Shown: positions 8,732 through 22,621 of the stretch, in pieces | How positions within the stretch are numbered: position 1 is the first letter of the stretch | Layout: every line of letters begins with the position of its first letter | NCBI GenBank assembly: GCA_022702545.1 | Contig: JAHRBC010000007.1 | Span: forward strand, 248,001-312,000 | Length of the DNA stretch: 64,000 bases | Direction: 5' to 3' | DNA from: Phycomyces nitens | Taxonomy: Eukaryota; Mucoromycota; Mucoromycetes; Mucorales; Phycomycetaceae | Notes under the pieces: model-generated | Seen by the model: the letters and a program-made list of their open reading frames with translations, nothing else | Database searches by the model: none | Told to the model about the DNA's origin: nothing | Made by a program: the position numbers and the translations under genes

Positions 8732-11700
8732 TTAATTTTTGAATAAAAGGCGTCTGACAGAATATCTCTTTGAAAGCCATTCGTGTACAGGTCCAACAAT
8801 TACCAGTCGCTCGTATACTATAGCTGCAAGCATATTTCCCATACACAATGCCCACAATTTCCATCTATATTCCCATGGAAAGACATTGTGGCCAAGAGGA
8901 ACATTGTATGGCTCAATATAGGATGACGGGATAGTATATCCAAGTTGTTCCAGCACACTTTTTGTTCCACAATTTACACGAAGTACACACCCAAGCCGGT
9001 TTGGATCCGCCAAGACGCAGTATGATATCAGAATATTGTATCCCACCCAAAGAAAAACAAGCGTGTAGTTTTTCCACCAGCTCTCACGGTATTTGTATCC
9101 AAAATTGAGTACAGCTGCATTGTTGACAAATTGGAACATGCTGACAATTCCCATAGTTTCTGCTTCATAGCTGTCAGACATGAGCCACCATTTCAACAGA
9201 TCAACTGCAGAACTATCAAATTCATGGCAGCGAAACCAATCTAAAAAAACCAATGGTATTGAGTATATAAAGAAAAGTTGATTATAGAGCATACCTTGTG
9301 TATACATCATAGCAAAAGCAGCGATCATGAATACCCAATTGAAAGCCACCAAGCCAATGCAAGAGGCAAGAGTCTGATAGCCAAAGAGTCTTGCTGTTGG
9401 TCTTTGATTCTCCAAATAAGCGGCCGGCTTGGATTGTGATAGTGTCCATGTCATAGGTATGACGATGACTAGATCTATCATTAACCAAACGTACTGGGAT
9501 ACGACACTCGAGAAATAGAAGCCAAATATGTTGACTGCCAATATAATCTGGCCATATATAATCAAGAATTTGTAACCTGCAAGTGAAGTTGCTAAAGCCG
9601 ATCTCCCTTGACGTATCAACTCAACGCATGATTTCACACTACGGCTACTTGTGCTAAATGGCGAAACAATTGAGGCTTCTGAATCAGACATAGCAATACC
9701 AACGTGTGCAGCCCGCAATGCACCACAATCGTTTCCACCGTCTCCAGCCATTGCCGTAATGCCATGCTCCATATGCATCTGGACGCACCGTACTTTGTCA
9801 TTTGGAACCATGCGCGCAAATACACGGATGTCTAGCAAGTATTTGCGTAAAATCCCTTGCTCATAAAGACGATTAAATGCCCTTCCGGTCACTGCAAGTT
9901 CAACAGGTGTGTGATTCTTATTGTGTAAAGCATTTTCTATATTGACGTCTCCAAACTTTTCAGGTTCATCGACATCAATCCAGACAACCCTGTCTGTGGT
10001 AGTGTCCATGTCGCCCAGGATAACTCGTGTCCCAGGATCGCTCATTCCACACTGGCGAGCAATGTAAACTCCTGTGAGGGCAGTGTCGCCTGTAATCATG
10101 ACTGTACGTATATCACCACTTTTGAGCTCTCCTATATTTTCAGCTGTGTCTTCTTTGAGTTGGTTCTTGAATAATACGAGAGATATCAAACTGATAGACT
10201 CCTCAATCTGATTTCTATCCCACTGGAGAAAGGCGTCCAGACCACCAACGGTATCCAAGTCAATTTCACGGTGAGCAAGAGCAAGTACATAGCAGCCATT
10301 GTGGGCAAAGTCAGAAGTAATCCTGTCATAGTCGGTAGGAATAGAATCTGGATTACATAGATCTTTAATCTTTTCATATGCTCCCTTTGCAAAAACATGT
10401 ATCTTGTTGGTTTCAGGATCCAATACGGCTACGGACATAAACATTCGGGCATGAATGAACTCGAATCTCTTGAGAACATGAATAGGGGTGCCGGTCGACC
10501 CAGGAACACCCATCGGAGGTATCAGCGTATCCGTATAAATGTCATCAGGACTTGTTTTTGAAGAGATGGTCCACTGAGAAAACCGGAACATTTCGATATC
10601 CACAGGATTTCCAATCAGCCGATCGTTTAATGCAGTTACTGAATGGCAAGTGGCGAGTCCCAATTGTGTGAGTATGGAAATATCTTTGTAGTCCTGATAA
10701 TGTTTTCCAAATGATGGGATTTCTGTCTCGACATTAATATCCACAGATTGAACACCGTAAAATGTCAGGCCTTCCTTGGTGAGTGTGCCGGTTTTGTCAA
10801 AACAGAACAGTTGGACTTTTCCGGCCATCATGACACGAGGAAGATCCACACAAAAGATGCTTTTCTTTCGAAGACGATCAGCGGCAACCGACTGGCCGAC
10901 AACCAAGGAAACTGGAAGCAGGGGTGAAATGAGTTGAGATAGAGTACCAAAGCTATAAAACCAAGCTTCAAGGCCCGTGGTGAAGAATACAAGGGCAAGG
11001 ACGAGGGACACAACACAACAAACCAGTAGAATCAAGAACACAACCTTTATGTGTTCATCAAATATAAACGACATATGAGTCGGAAATAGGATCTTCTTGA
11101 TGAGTTCTCCCTTGTCAGTTCCTGTTCCTGTTTGTGTTACAAGTCCTGATGGAATTTGTTTGGAGTCTGAAGCTTGGGCCTGTGAAAGCGTTGTACCAGC
11201 AAATAATGTAACAATCTTTCCGGTGCTCGCACGGTTGTATATAGCAGTATTATTTTTGTCAATGGGAAACTTTCGAATAGGAAGAGGCTCGCCAGTTAAA
11301 GAACTTTCGTCGACCATGATATTTCCACTCAGAATAATACAGTCGCACGGAACTGTCTTGCCTTCCTTTAACTCAATAACGTCACCAGGAACCAGGTTTT
11401 CAGTTGTCATGACAACCCAGGACCCATTGCGCAAAATTGCAACCTCATCCTTGAATTCAGCCATAGACTTTATGCGCCTTTCGGACCTTACAGTAAACAG
11501 GACCTTGATAAATGCAGCGAATATAATGATACATGTCTGTGCAACGGCAACTCTCCCTAGAAAGATTATAAATGGATGAGATTTACTGTGTCTTGGATAA
11601 TATTACTTGTACTTACAATAATTGGCGTAGTAAAATAGCCAAAGAGATGTGAGCTGGTATACATAGAAGAATGTCGCAAATTCACGAGCAATTGCCATTG

Positions 11701-13236
11701 GTATATTGGGAATCTGAACACCAATAAAATTTGGACCGATCATCTCCTCCCGTTTTTTGGCCTCATCGGTTGTTAGCCCTGGATGAAGATTTCCAAAGTC
11801 TTTGTTGGTCTTTCCAAGCTCAAGTTTATACTGCAAAAAAGTTTCGGTTTCGGGACAATAGATAAAGCGAGTGTACTGATATACAAAGTAGCGTACTCCA
11901 ATATTGGTTGTGTGGATCTGGCATGTCACGGAGGATACATTAAAGCCAAAGAACTTTTTGATCTTGGCTTCTATCATTTGGACATATTTTGTGATCTTGT
12001 CTTCAGCCTCTGAAAAAACCATGACTATTTATTGTATGGTTAACTTGTACTGCTATATATTTCCAACTACCAAATAGTCACTTGCCTGATTCGCTTTTTT
12101 CAACTTGAACATATTGTGCTTTTGAGTACTCACACCGGATTCGAAAAAAAATCAACAACGAGTCCTTGAAAACCACAAGGCACGCAAACCAAATAACAAA
12201 TATGTGCCACATTGCTATAAATGTACTCAGCTGGACAGTCTTGTTCCCTTTAAACATCAAAAAATCCTGGTAAAAGTCGTAGGTCATCATGATAATTTCG
12301 CCAAGCATCCAAAAAGTCTGGCAGATGTAGAATATGAATATTGCTGTTCCGACAAGGCTTCTTTTATATCCTTTTATGGCCATATTATTTTCTTCTGTGT
12401 GTAGCAAGGTCTCAATGTGAACTTCAGTAAAGTTCTTTTTGGCGCTATTATTAATTTCTATTGATCCGTCGCTTTCCGACTTTGTATCTTGAAGATTTCT
12501 AGAAAATGACTAGAGATGAACATTAGTTTTAATTATCCCTCTAATAATCGATTGTCAACATTGCTTACTCTTTCTTTTATCTTTTTGTACACTATCCAGA
12601 AAAGCAAAGATACAATGCAAGAACCGTAAAACACATAGAGGGAGATAAAGGCAGGCTCGGTAAAGGTCAATGTCCCATAGTCTGGATCAGGACATATATT
12701 CCACATGCTTGAGGCAGGATTGGGTGCCCAAGCCGAAATATTTCTCAATCCGGCTTTGGATGAACATGCTGTCATACTCTGAATGTCCTTGTTGAATACA
12801 TCAAAGTCGGGTATGGGCGCAGATAGAGTGTTTAGGCAGGGATATACTAGACCAGCAATAGGAGGAGCACCAGGACATGAACATAATGAGACAAGTGAAC
12901 TCGGACAAGATGTACGGCAAGAACCATCGACGCAATAAGATGTTCCTAAAGGGCATTCTGGATAGCCTTTATCAAAACAAAGGCTTATATCCCGAACGCA
13001 GAGACGAGGGCAAGAATATGAATTGTAAGTTTCTTTAGGGCATATATTCCCATGGACGTCAAAGCCATTGACTATATATAATAGTAAAAAGTGTATCAGA
13101 ATCATTTCAATAAACGTCTTGATAAATTATATCAACTCTTACCTTGATTCCATTTAGGTACAGCCTCAGTTGTTAGAAAGAAGAGTGTCGTAAAGAATAC
13201 AATTGAATGCTTTAGAGAACTCATTACTTTAATCAT
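8732..13236 (-). CDS. P5-type (P5B-like) ATPase with secreted-type Cys-rich N-terminus
   Basis: Five exons, 13236-13143, 13071-12569, 12509-12086, 12009-11617 and 11556-8732, sum to 4239 nt (1412 aa). Intron 3 has a GC-AG donor (CAG/GCAAGT), confirmed by reading phase. The P-type core is intact: PGDVIELKEGK and SSLTGEP (actuator), FCFDKTGTLT with the phosphorylated Asp near residue 724, MITGDTALTG and MAGDGGNDCG (hinge). The long N-terminal part and the overall pattern fit the P5 group, known as polyamine transporters of endolysosomes (P5B) or ER helix dislocases (P5A). The membrane-4 motif is SPLLPVSL rather than the usual PPALP or PP(E/D)LP. Unusually, the protein starts with a signal-peptide-like segment (hydrophobic SIVFFTTLFFLTTEA) and then ~140 residues with 13 cysteines and one N-glycosylation sequon before the first membrane helix (about 173-193). 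Substrate unknown. Confidence 0.9.
12010..12085 (-). other. GC-AG intron in the P5 ATPase gene
   Basis: The donor reads CAG/GCAAGTGAC on the minus strand and the acceptor TTTTTTCAG. Only this boundary joins exon 3 (ending in one base of a codon) to exon 4 in the frame that reads SESEAEDKITKYVQ. GC-AG introns with an otherwise perfect donor are a known minor class. Confidence 0.75.
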
Positions 13237-16200
13237 AATGAGTGAACTAGCAGATATACCAAGTCGTCGCTAGATATCTTTGTGTGTATATATATACATG
13301 TTAAAAGTAAGAGATATACAATAAGTTTTTCATAAAAATATGTGTTTTTGGGAGTAATTGTTACAGAATGCTTGTGTTCTACAGAGACACCGACTTTGTT
13401 GTACAGTAGACAATAGGGTACTATGTGTAAGACTCTGGGCGTATTTGACCATTAAAATATAAAAAAATATTGATCCATGATTTTGGAATGTAATGGTCAA
13501 GCGGGTGGCGTAAAAATAATGGCAAAATAAGGCTGTTTGGGAGTACTAGATAGACTTGTACTTTACTTTTATTTTCTTACAATGGTGCTATACACCCTAA
13601 AAAATACTCTGGTTCATTTCTTGGGAAATTCGTCAAGTTAGAATTATCTTTAGATGTACTTTATGATTGCAATATTGTATTATAAAGAAGCAATATTTTG
13701 TGACGAGAAAGACTGTTATCAACATTTTGGGCAATAAATAATTGTTTGAACCAATTGTTTGAACCAATTATTAATGTTAGTTGTCTATTTTATACAAGAG
13801 TCATAAAGATCATGCAAGGCTAAAATACCATTAATAATAAAAGCTTGTTCTTTTTCAACCAATTCTTGGTAAATATACCAAGACGCTTGAATATTTTATA
13901 GTTTTAGGATTCCATTGACAAAATGTTTGGTTTATTTCAAGTTCTTAGTATCAAAAAAAAACCAATTTGTAAGCGTTAATATTTAATGCTATAATTGATC
14001 AACATATTCTAAAAAATAATCTGAATTATTTGCTATGATTTTTCTGAAAGTTTGAATATGCTGTGTACAATATGAAATAAAATTCAAAACAAGGAATATT
14101 ATGAGAATAAACAGACATATTGTTTTGTACTACAGAAACTGTTTGTCACAAGGATAAAGCCACCCTCATGGTTATACCATGGGTGCACACACTATTCCTT
14201 AAATATAGACTATCCCAGTAGAATGTTTCGATTAAAAACAAATAGAACCAAGGCTTGTTTTTTTTTAAAAAAAAAGGTAATGCATAATATATACATATAT
14301 GTATCTGTACTAGCAAAGAGAAACAATATGATATTCTGAATATTCAAAGATTTGAACCATTTTTCAATCCAGTTATTAACCGGTATCAACATAACTTTTC
14401 TTTAAAACCAATTTGGTTCAGTAAGAGATTAGGAAACATGTTTGAAAGCTATCATGCTTTAGCATAAATAAAACTTGTCTTTTTTTGTTCAATTTAACGG
14501 TTCAGACACTAGAGATGGGCGTAATGAGGATTAACAACAAACAACTGATCAGATAGCCATAACCATAACCATAATACAAAAAGTTAGGTTTTTAAAATAT
14601 TCAAAAAGTCTTTGTGGACCTCAGTAAATTTGACTATTTATTTTGTCCTCTAGGAATAAGAAAGCATAACCTTCAAGCAAACATTTTTCAGCAGGGTAAA
14701 AAGTACAGGTGAAACAATTGAGACATAGAAATAATGGTTTTTTATTCATTGATTTTCAATAGTATAAAATTCAGTCTTTAATAAACTCGGGAATATTATT
14801 AACTCGCTTTTTTTCTATAAAGTCTTCAAGGATTTTAGAGTGGTAGAGAATGTATACATTCAAAACATCAGAATACATATCATCTTATTGTGAGGTGAGT
14901 ATGACTGAAAATCTATAGATCACGTAACTGCTAAAAAAAAATATAAAGTATTTAAAGTATCAGATACACACACCCGATACACAACCTCTGATTATTCCAG
15001 CATACTGGACGGTGCAAAACTTTATTGCTCAATAATAAAATTGTACAACCAAGGCATAATATTCAGAAAAGGCATCCTTCTGGACACCAAGAACATATAT
15101 TAGCCAAAATTACGCCACAAATGTTTTGCTCACAACATTCCACTATATGATACTCGATGACCCCCATTCAGTTCTCGAGCAAACTGTATTCCCCTTTATT
15201 GAAGAGTATATTGATATTTTTATCAATTTATTCAATTCAATAATCCTAAAAAATGGAATAGGTGCTATTCTAGTAGTTCCAAAAAATATCTAATAGCGCA
15301 TTATTATAGAGAAGCAAAGCTCAAAAGCACATATTAATTGATTGTGATATATCTTGGTCTTTAATATTTGCTTTCTTTTATATTTATGCAGCACACTCTA
15401 CATTATTAGAATCATTGTATATGAACCTTTTTGTTCCTTACTGACAGACTTTGTCAAATGAATAAAATGTCCAAGGCCTGAAATATATAAAATTTGTCTC
15501 CAAGTCGATTAAGAACTTGCTTTGAATCAGTAAAAAGAAAACTCTAGGCTAAATAAAGTCATGTTGTATAAATCTTGCAAACGAGAGTTTAATGAAGTTT
15601 GAAAAACTGCCGACAGTTCTTTCTGCCTTTTTTCCTCGCATCGTCAATATAAGAGAGAAATAGTTAATGTTTGTATTGAATAATATATTACGTGATGTAC
15701 AGGTGTCAAACATGAATTCATGTTCATTACAACCACTTATTTCTTGCTTTGATCTCTGACTAGCAGGGAAAGAGAAAATAAATGAAGCACACATTGCACT
15801 TTATGTATTGACTTGAACTTCTGTTTTTGTCAACTCATATATTTTGTGGCTTGCTTTTTGTTGTATTAGCTTAAAGGCATCTATTTCAGATGATGATAGC
15901 AGAGTTCCGTAATCTTTTTGAAACTATCCCCAAGTACAGGTTTAATGGTTTACTTATGAAAGATAAAGTCTGGTACTCGTATGAAGATTCCGTTCTCTCG
16001 CTAATATTCAGTAATCCTAATAAAAAAAACCAGGTATTTGTAGTGGTAAATTAGTATTAATATAATACAAAGGCTCATTGGTGCTCATGTATATGTGTAA
16101 ATTATAGATTAAATATAAGACTATTAATAAAGACCAAGAGGTCTAACTTTTGTGGCAATATTTTTTATAGCTTCAGTTGGGTTGGGCCAGTGCTGGTTAA

Positions 16201-19200
16201 AGAAAAAATGCAAAGAAAAAGACAGGAAAGATGATGTGAATATGTGCTTGACGGACCTTTATCGAATTGGTTTCTTGTCAATGGAATCTATCAACCATTA
16301 ATTTTTATATATTCCTTCTTTATCTTTACAATTGTATACATTATTCACTATTAAATTGAACTTAAAGGATGATCAAATTTACTCAAGTTTTTCAAGACTC
16401 GACATCTCAAGAGTAATCTATGAGATTACTTGATTATTATTATTTTACATATACATGTATAGAAGCAAATACTAGCAAGCATCTCTCCCATAATAGTTTC
16501 ACTTTATATCAGGAGAAAAGCAAATCACAAACACAAAAATACGAACCCAAGTACTTTTTTTTACTAGTATATTCAAATGGTTTTCTGGACACCTTGATAG
16601 CTTGGTAAGCCGCTCGAAGCTTTCAGAAATAAAATCTGTTTTTTTTTGGTATGTAGTTTTAAACCAAGTTTCCAATATTTTTTTCAAGTTAAAACTCTAT
16701 ATCAAAGAACAGCTCCGCATAAATGTGCCTTTTTGGAATTTCGGTTTAGAAGCAATACCTTGCTTAATATTTTTTTTATCAGATCTTTTAATAATAATGG
16801 TTTCTCCCTGGTTGTTCCGCCAGAAAGCAGATTGTACCGGAAAATATGATATTCCATTAATTGGTCATCAACTTGGCCATTTGTGTACATTTGCCAAGAC
16901 TTGCAGGTGTTTATTCATAAATATATCAAGACGTTGCAGTTTATTGTACTCTACAAACAAGGCCCGTTTCCACGTCAAATTTCAGGATTAAAATCCTCCC
17001 AATATAAAGATAATTAAGACATAGCTCTGTAGCCAATAAAAACTCAAGATTTTATTGCCATTATCTCTAGTTGGCTATCTAGAACCAAAAGCAATCAGGT
17101 TTGGTATATAAAAGAGGCTGTAAAAATAATTATATTCTCCATGCTTTTTTTTATATTAATTAAAAGGAATAACAATGGATCTTTTGTGTAACATATATCC
17201 AACCCATATTCAGCATTTTAGAAAATAATGTTATTTTATTTTTTTACTAAAATGACAAGTTGATACTCTGGATATTTACAATTTTTGAGCTAGTAATCAA
17301 ATACACTAAAATACACCTTGAACCCTTATTTTTTTTTTAAAAAAAACCCTCATACAGGCACTAATATATATACATATAAATATACATATTTTCTACTAAA
17401 GAATTAGGTTGATTGAGATTCACGTATAATTTTTATACAAAATTATAGAGAATCACGGAATTCTATTTTATCTAAATTATAAGAATTATATATATATATA
17501 TTATCTTGAATGGCTCTACAAGGCCGATTTGGCCATGGGATCTATATAATATATCACTGATTATCATCTATATATTTTAAATACAAGGAATATACTAAAA
17601 TAGGCTTATAGACTATCTTTTTTTTTGTATGACTGTAGATTACATTGTACTGGAGATCTGTGTAAGAAATGTGCAAATTTTCGGTGCTTGCTTCTCAAAA
17701 GGTAACCCTCTTTTTCATCTGATCCTATATTGCCAAGTGAATAAAGAACGTTTTATAACAGGGCTGAATAGCACGTCATTGGACAAAAAATGATGAGTAT
17801 TGACAGGTATAGAAAAAGGCTTGGATCCTTCACATGCAAACCTATAAATCAAGAAGAGATAACTAAATAAATTATTGCTTGAAATCCAAGTCAATAATAT
17901 GTCTAATTAGAATAGAAATCTGGGCAGTACAAAAACAATTGCTGTTGGTAATTCAAGGCTGAATAAAAAAAAACCAATAGATGCCCCGAATAACCGATCT
18001 TTTTCATTGTATAAAATGAAATACCAATGTGCTATAAATAAACATAATAAAATGGAATCTTAATTTATTCAATTTACACAGATATAAATCAACGTATAAA
18101 AAGCCTGCACGATGGGGATTACATTGAAAACATGTATCTTTAATTTATACTTGTCTTTAGTGGTACATGTTCGCCCTATAAACCTAACTACATAAAAGCA
18201 GACTAATGAAATTCATAGTGCAATTGGTATGGATAATCAATTATACAATCATAAAATATAGCGTGTGTATATAGGATTCAAACTTAACCTATACAAGCTG
18301 CCTGCCTTGTGATTCAATTATCTTGTGTTGGGAACTATGTCCTAAAAAAAAGGCTCATTTAATTTTTATCAAAAGAACTTGTAGTTACAAAGACTCAATT
18401 AAACCCAATTTCGCATTTCAAGTGTACAGACCAAGACATTATTTCTCGTACCATTCGATAGACATTAAAGAGAGGAGCATTTCTGATAATATTATTTATA
18501 TATTTACAATTGATATTGATATTTACAATTGATATTTACAATTGATATTTACAATTGATATTGGTATTCATTTCTTGTAAAGTGCCTAGTGATTTTCAAG
18601 CTTAGTTTCATTTAGCGGAGACAAGAGACGAGTACAATGGCAAACATCGGGAGTGTAACCTGACCTTATTTTACATGAATACTCACCTTTACAATCTTAT
18701 GTTTGAGTACAACAAGACTATGGCCTTGATGCTCTTATTCCCACACATCTCTTGGCTGTGCTGTTACTTTGGAGACAATAAAGTGTGTAAAGGCTAGTTT
18801 GATTTGGTATTTTTAGAATTAGAGTGATCGTGCACGGTTTCTTGTGCCTTTGATGAAATGCTGGGCTGAGAGGCTTATTGGCAGAGGTCAAAAGCCTGTT
18901 CAACTACTACGTTTAGGAATCACTCTTTATTTTTAACTTTTTCTATTTCATACCAATTGTGTCTGTTGATTGTCCGCCAACTATTTGGTGATCTTTGGCT
19001 CAGGTTCACATCCATAAAAGTGTGTGGTTGAGAATTAAGGTGATTAAAATAGGATGAATATAGTAGTCTTCAGATGCTGTGCGACTACAGAAAATCTATC
19101 TCTGTCGCGCAAAGCAATCTGTTGCTATCTCTTGTTTAACTTGATATTCCTCCTTTTCATTCCCTTTTTCCTTTGCACTTGTTTTTTAAGAAATTCAAAG

Positions 19201-19252
19201 AAAGACTCTTAAAGAGCATTTTATGATTGATAACCCACTCTAAACATATACC
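13237..19252. other. 6-kb AT-rich gene desert
   Basis: No ORF in this stretch has coding character; those of 60-130 codons are Phe/Lys/Asn-rich chance frames overlapping on both strands (for example 14210-14392, 15549-15794, 16420-16991, 18323-18532). Poly-T/poly-A switch points (around 14262-14274 and 17330-17347) and A/T microsatellites occur. A 13-bp tandem array sits at about 18500-18562. No tRNA or rRNA was recognised by eye. Confidence 0.6.
18500..18562. repeat. 13-bp tandem repeat (GATATTTACAATT)
   Basis: The unit GATATTTACAATT is repeated about four times with one interrupted copy (GATATTGATATTTACAATT). Confidence 0.75.
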
Positions 19253-22200
19253 ATGGAATCCCCTACATCTTCTCAAGATAAAGTCAACTGTGTTGGCTGC
19301 CGCAAGGCTATAGATGAAGGTTCAATTATTGCAGTAGGAGAATCATTATTCCACTTGGAGTGGTAGGTTGATTTGTTGCCATGGTTCTGAATCTAAATAC
19401 TCTAATTAGTTTCATTTGCAAGAAATGTGGTGTTTCGATCGATTGCAACGGAAAACTCTTACTCCTTGACGACGGCAATCCTGTATGTGAAGATTGCTCA
19501 TATGTCTGCGCCGTATGCAAAAAGTCCATTAGCGATGAAGCCATAATGACTGGTAGGCACACATTCAATTAATAAGTAATTAAACACAATTGATTCAATA
19601 GGCCAAACTGCATACCATACCCAATGCTTCCAGTGCATTTCATGCAAGAAGAACATTGATGATCTTGTCTATACCCAAACAAGCAAGGTAATTTGAGCAT
19701 ATTTTTGCTTAATAACCACTAATAATACCTTGTCTATAGGGAATCTATTGTATACCCTGCCATGAGAAGCGAAAGGCTGAAAAGCAAAAAAAGACTGAAA
19801 AGACTAGCCGGCCTAATCCACAAATCCTCTCGCCCTCAACCAGCACACCATATAAACAGGTTTGTTGAACCTTAATATGTATTAATAAAACTAACATAAT
19901 TCACAGACATTTGGATCCGAATCTAAAGAATCCCATGCTCATCGTCACACAAGTCGTCTATTGAATGCTCAGTCTGTTGCGGATTACATGATGGAGCAAA
20001 AAGAAACTCTGAATGGCACCCAAAACTCCCTTCAAGTCCGCTCTCCAAACGATCGTTTAGAGGTCCAACCACCTACCCCAACCCGCTCTCAAAGTAGCTC
20101 TGTCGATAGTTTATCAAAGACCCGGCCAAATGCGTTGAGACCACCTGCCCTTGCTCGTCCAAAGCCTTCTCATTCTGACATTGTCATGAGTCGCAATCAT
20201 CCATCAAATCAACCCAAACCCATCATTAACACAATGCAGCGTCCAAAGGACACGAATCCCGACCTAAAAAAGCCCGACTTTTTACCAGAGATACCCTCAC
20301 TTAACCTCACTTTTTTTGACAATGACAATGAAGAACTCGCAGATCTCGCAAAGAATCTCGGTGTTCATCTCTCAATCCAACCCAAATCCCCAGACAAGTA
20401 CCTCTCCAGTTCACAAAAGACCAAGAAGCCAAGTACGATCATGTCTTCCCTAAAGAGCTCAAGCGGACTACGAGCCGCCACGACCGGTCGCGGATTCTCT
20501 CCCAAAGAAACCCTCGAACGACTATCTGGAATGAATCGAAAGGTAACAAGGCCTTATTTTATTGCCATTCTCATATTCTATTTAGGACTTTGAAAAGCAA
20601 GAAATGAGCCCTGAAATAGATTTACGCGACCAATGGACACTCGAACAAGCAAACACTGCCAAGGCAAACATCTTTAGCGTGGCAGCAAAGCAGGAGATTG
20701 ATCGACTGGCCCAGATGCGCATCGAATTGGAACATACCTGTAAAGAGCTCAAAGGTCTTCGGGACAGCCTGTCAAAAGAAATTGACCAAATAAGCACAAA
20801 AAAGCAAGCTGGAATTGCAAGGTAAAATTAGTTGTATTCACAAACACCAATGTATATTAATTTGTCTGTCCAGTGCTGAAAAACAACCATTCGAATCTAA
20901 AGAGCTAAAGAGTGCGCTTTCCGTCGAAATCAAGTCGCTTACTCTCGAAAGAGATGAACTCAAGACCGATACTCAGGATCTCAGCAAAATGCGCGACGAA
21001 ATTATCCACGAGATGGTTTTGCTCAATACAAAAAATGCTGAGCTGACAAAGATGAATAATGATCTCTCAAGGCGTGCCATCGATCGAGAGCACCATACTA
21101 GACATTCCCCATCACCCACTACCTCTACAGAATTAATGTCACCTACAGCTATCCAACGCGATTCTTCAGACACCATGTCAGTCAGCAATCAGCGAGTGGC
21201 CTCTCGTAATAGTTTTAACGGAAAACACGAGCCAAAGCTTCTAAAGATCAAAAAGAAAGGAAGCACACTGTTTGGCAAGCTAGGAGGAAAATCTGGCAAA
21301 TCAGACAATAGTCTTTATAGCAGCGATTATGCTCAGAGTAGTAAAAGCATCTTGTACGGCATGTCCAACTCTAGTGCTAGCACCCAAAGTCTGGCCATCG
21401 ACAGCTCATCCCGCAGTATCCGCCATAACCCAAAGCCATCAATTGACAGCTCATTTTCTTATGTATCTGGCCCACATTCATTCCAATTGACATCCTTTTT
21501 GAGACCCGTAAAGTGCAATGCTTGCAATGACAAGATGTGGGGTCTTCATGAATATCGATGCCACTGTAAGCCTCGAGAATTACTGCCCACCCAATATAAA
21601 TACTAATTGTCTCTGTCTTTTTTTTATATCTCTAGACTGTGGCTATCAATCTCATTCAAAGTGTCTTGGCAATGTTCCTCAGTTGTGCAGTGCTTCGAAT
21701 CTTAGTCTTGATCTGTCCAGTAGTTCAGATATCGAAGTTGCAAAATCGTCCTGTTTGTTTGGCTACAACTTGGCTGCCCATGTAGCATCCGAGAACCGAT
21801 CGGTGCCATTGCTAGTCGAAAGGTGTATCGAGGCCATTGAACTGCGCGGAATGGATTATGAAGGCATCTACAGAAAATCAGGCGGTGCTGCCCAGATGCG
21901 TGCCATTCAGGTGGCATTTGAACAGGGTGATACGATTGACCTTACAGACGCAGAGGAATTCAACGATGTGGCTGCAATCACAAGTGTCCTCAAGCAATAC
22001 TTTCGTGAACTCCCTGACCCTCTTTTGACTTATGATATCTACCAAGACTTTATTGACGCTATTGGTAAGTAGTAATTGATTGATTACCTTTTTATTATTA
22101 TTATTTATTAACTCTTTAATAGCAATGCAAACCGACCAAGCAAAGACAGATAAATTCATATCTCTTATGAAACAGCTGCCCAAAGCCAATTATGATACCT

Positions 22201-22452
22201 TGAAGCTATTGATGCAACATTTATACCAGTAAGTGTTTCCTCGAATTGACTAAGTTTGCTTGAAAACTAAATCGCTTTCCTAGTGTCAAACAACGATCTA
22301 GTGAAAATCTAATGACTACAAAGAATCTCGCCATGGTGTTTGCTCCTACACTGATGCGCGATAGAGATGCCTCGAGAGACTTTTCAGACATGAGCTACAA
22401 GAATGCCACCATGGACTTTGTCATTGACAGAGCATTTGAATTATTTGTCTAG
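19253..22452 (+). CDS. Rho GTPase-activating protein, LIM-LIM-coiled coil-C1-RhoGAP
   Basis: Ten exons (19253-19362, 19410-19552, 19602-19687, 19740-19859, 19907-20542, 20586-20821, 20874-21565, 21636-22064, 22123-22228, 22284-22452) give 2727 nt, 908 aa. Two LIM zinc-binding domains lie at about residues 13-125 (CVGCRKAI, CFICKKCG, CAVCKKSI, CFQCISCKKN). A Ser/Pro-rich linker and an alpha-helical coiled coil follow (about 380-510). A C1 phorbol-ester-type zinc finger (HSFQLTSFLRPVKCNAC through CGYQSHSKCL, about 644-695) precedes a C-terminal RhoGAP domain with the catalytic Arg in GIYRKSGG. It should stimulate GTP hydrolysis by Rho/Cdc42-type GTPases at the cortex and so act in polarity and wall synthesis. 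The architecture resembles Rga1/Rga2-type fungal GAPs. Tail-to-tail with the WD40 gene. Confidence 0.93.
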
Positions 22453-22621
22453 CCATCCCACCCCCACCCCCACCCATTTCCTCATCACTATTCTACCCAC
22501 TCTTAATCATACATTCTTACAACTCTCATTTGAATCCATAAAAGATCCAAAAATAATACCAACAGATATTGAAAGCTGAATAGTATTTAAATGTGTAAAG
22601 TATAGTCTATGATGAATGTGT

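Noticed and set aside
12204..12404. Plus-strand ORF within the ATPase gene
   Set aside because: Shadow of exon 3 of the P5 ATPase.
13237..19252. Many 60-130-codon ORFs in the desert
   Set aside because: AT-rich chance frames on both strands, overlapping and without coding bias or splice support.
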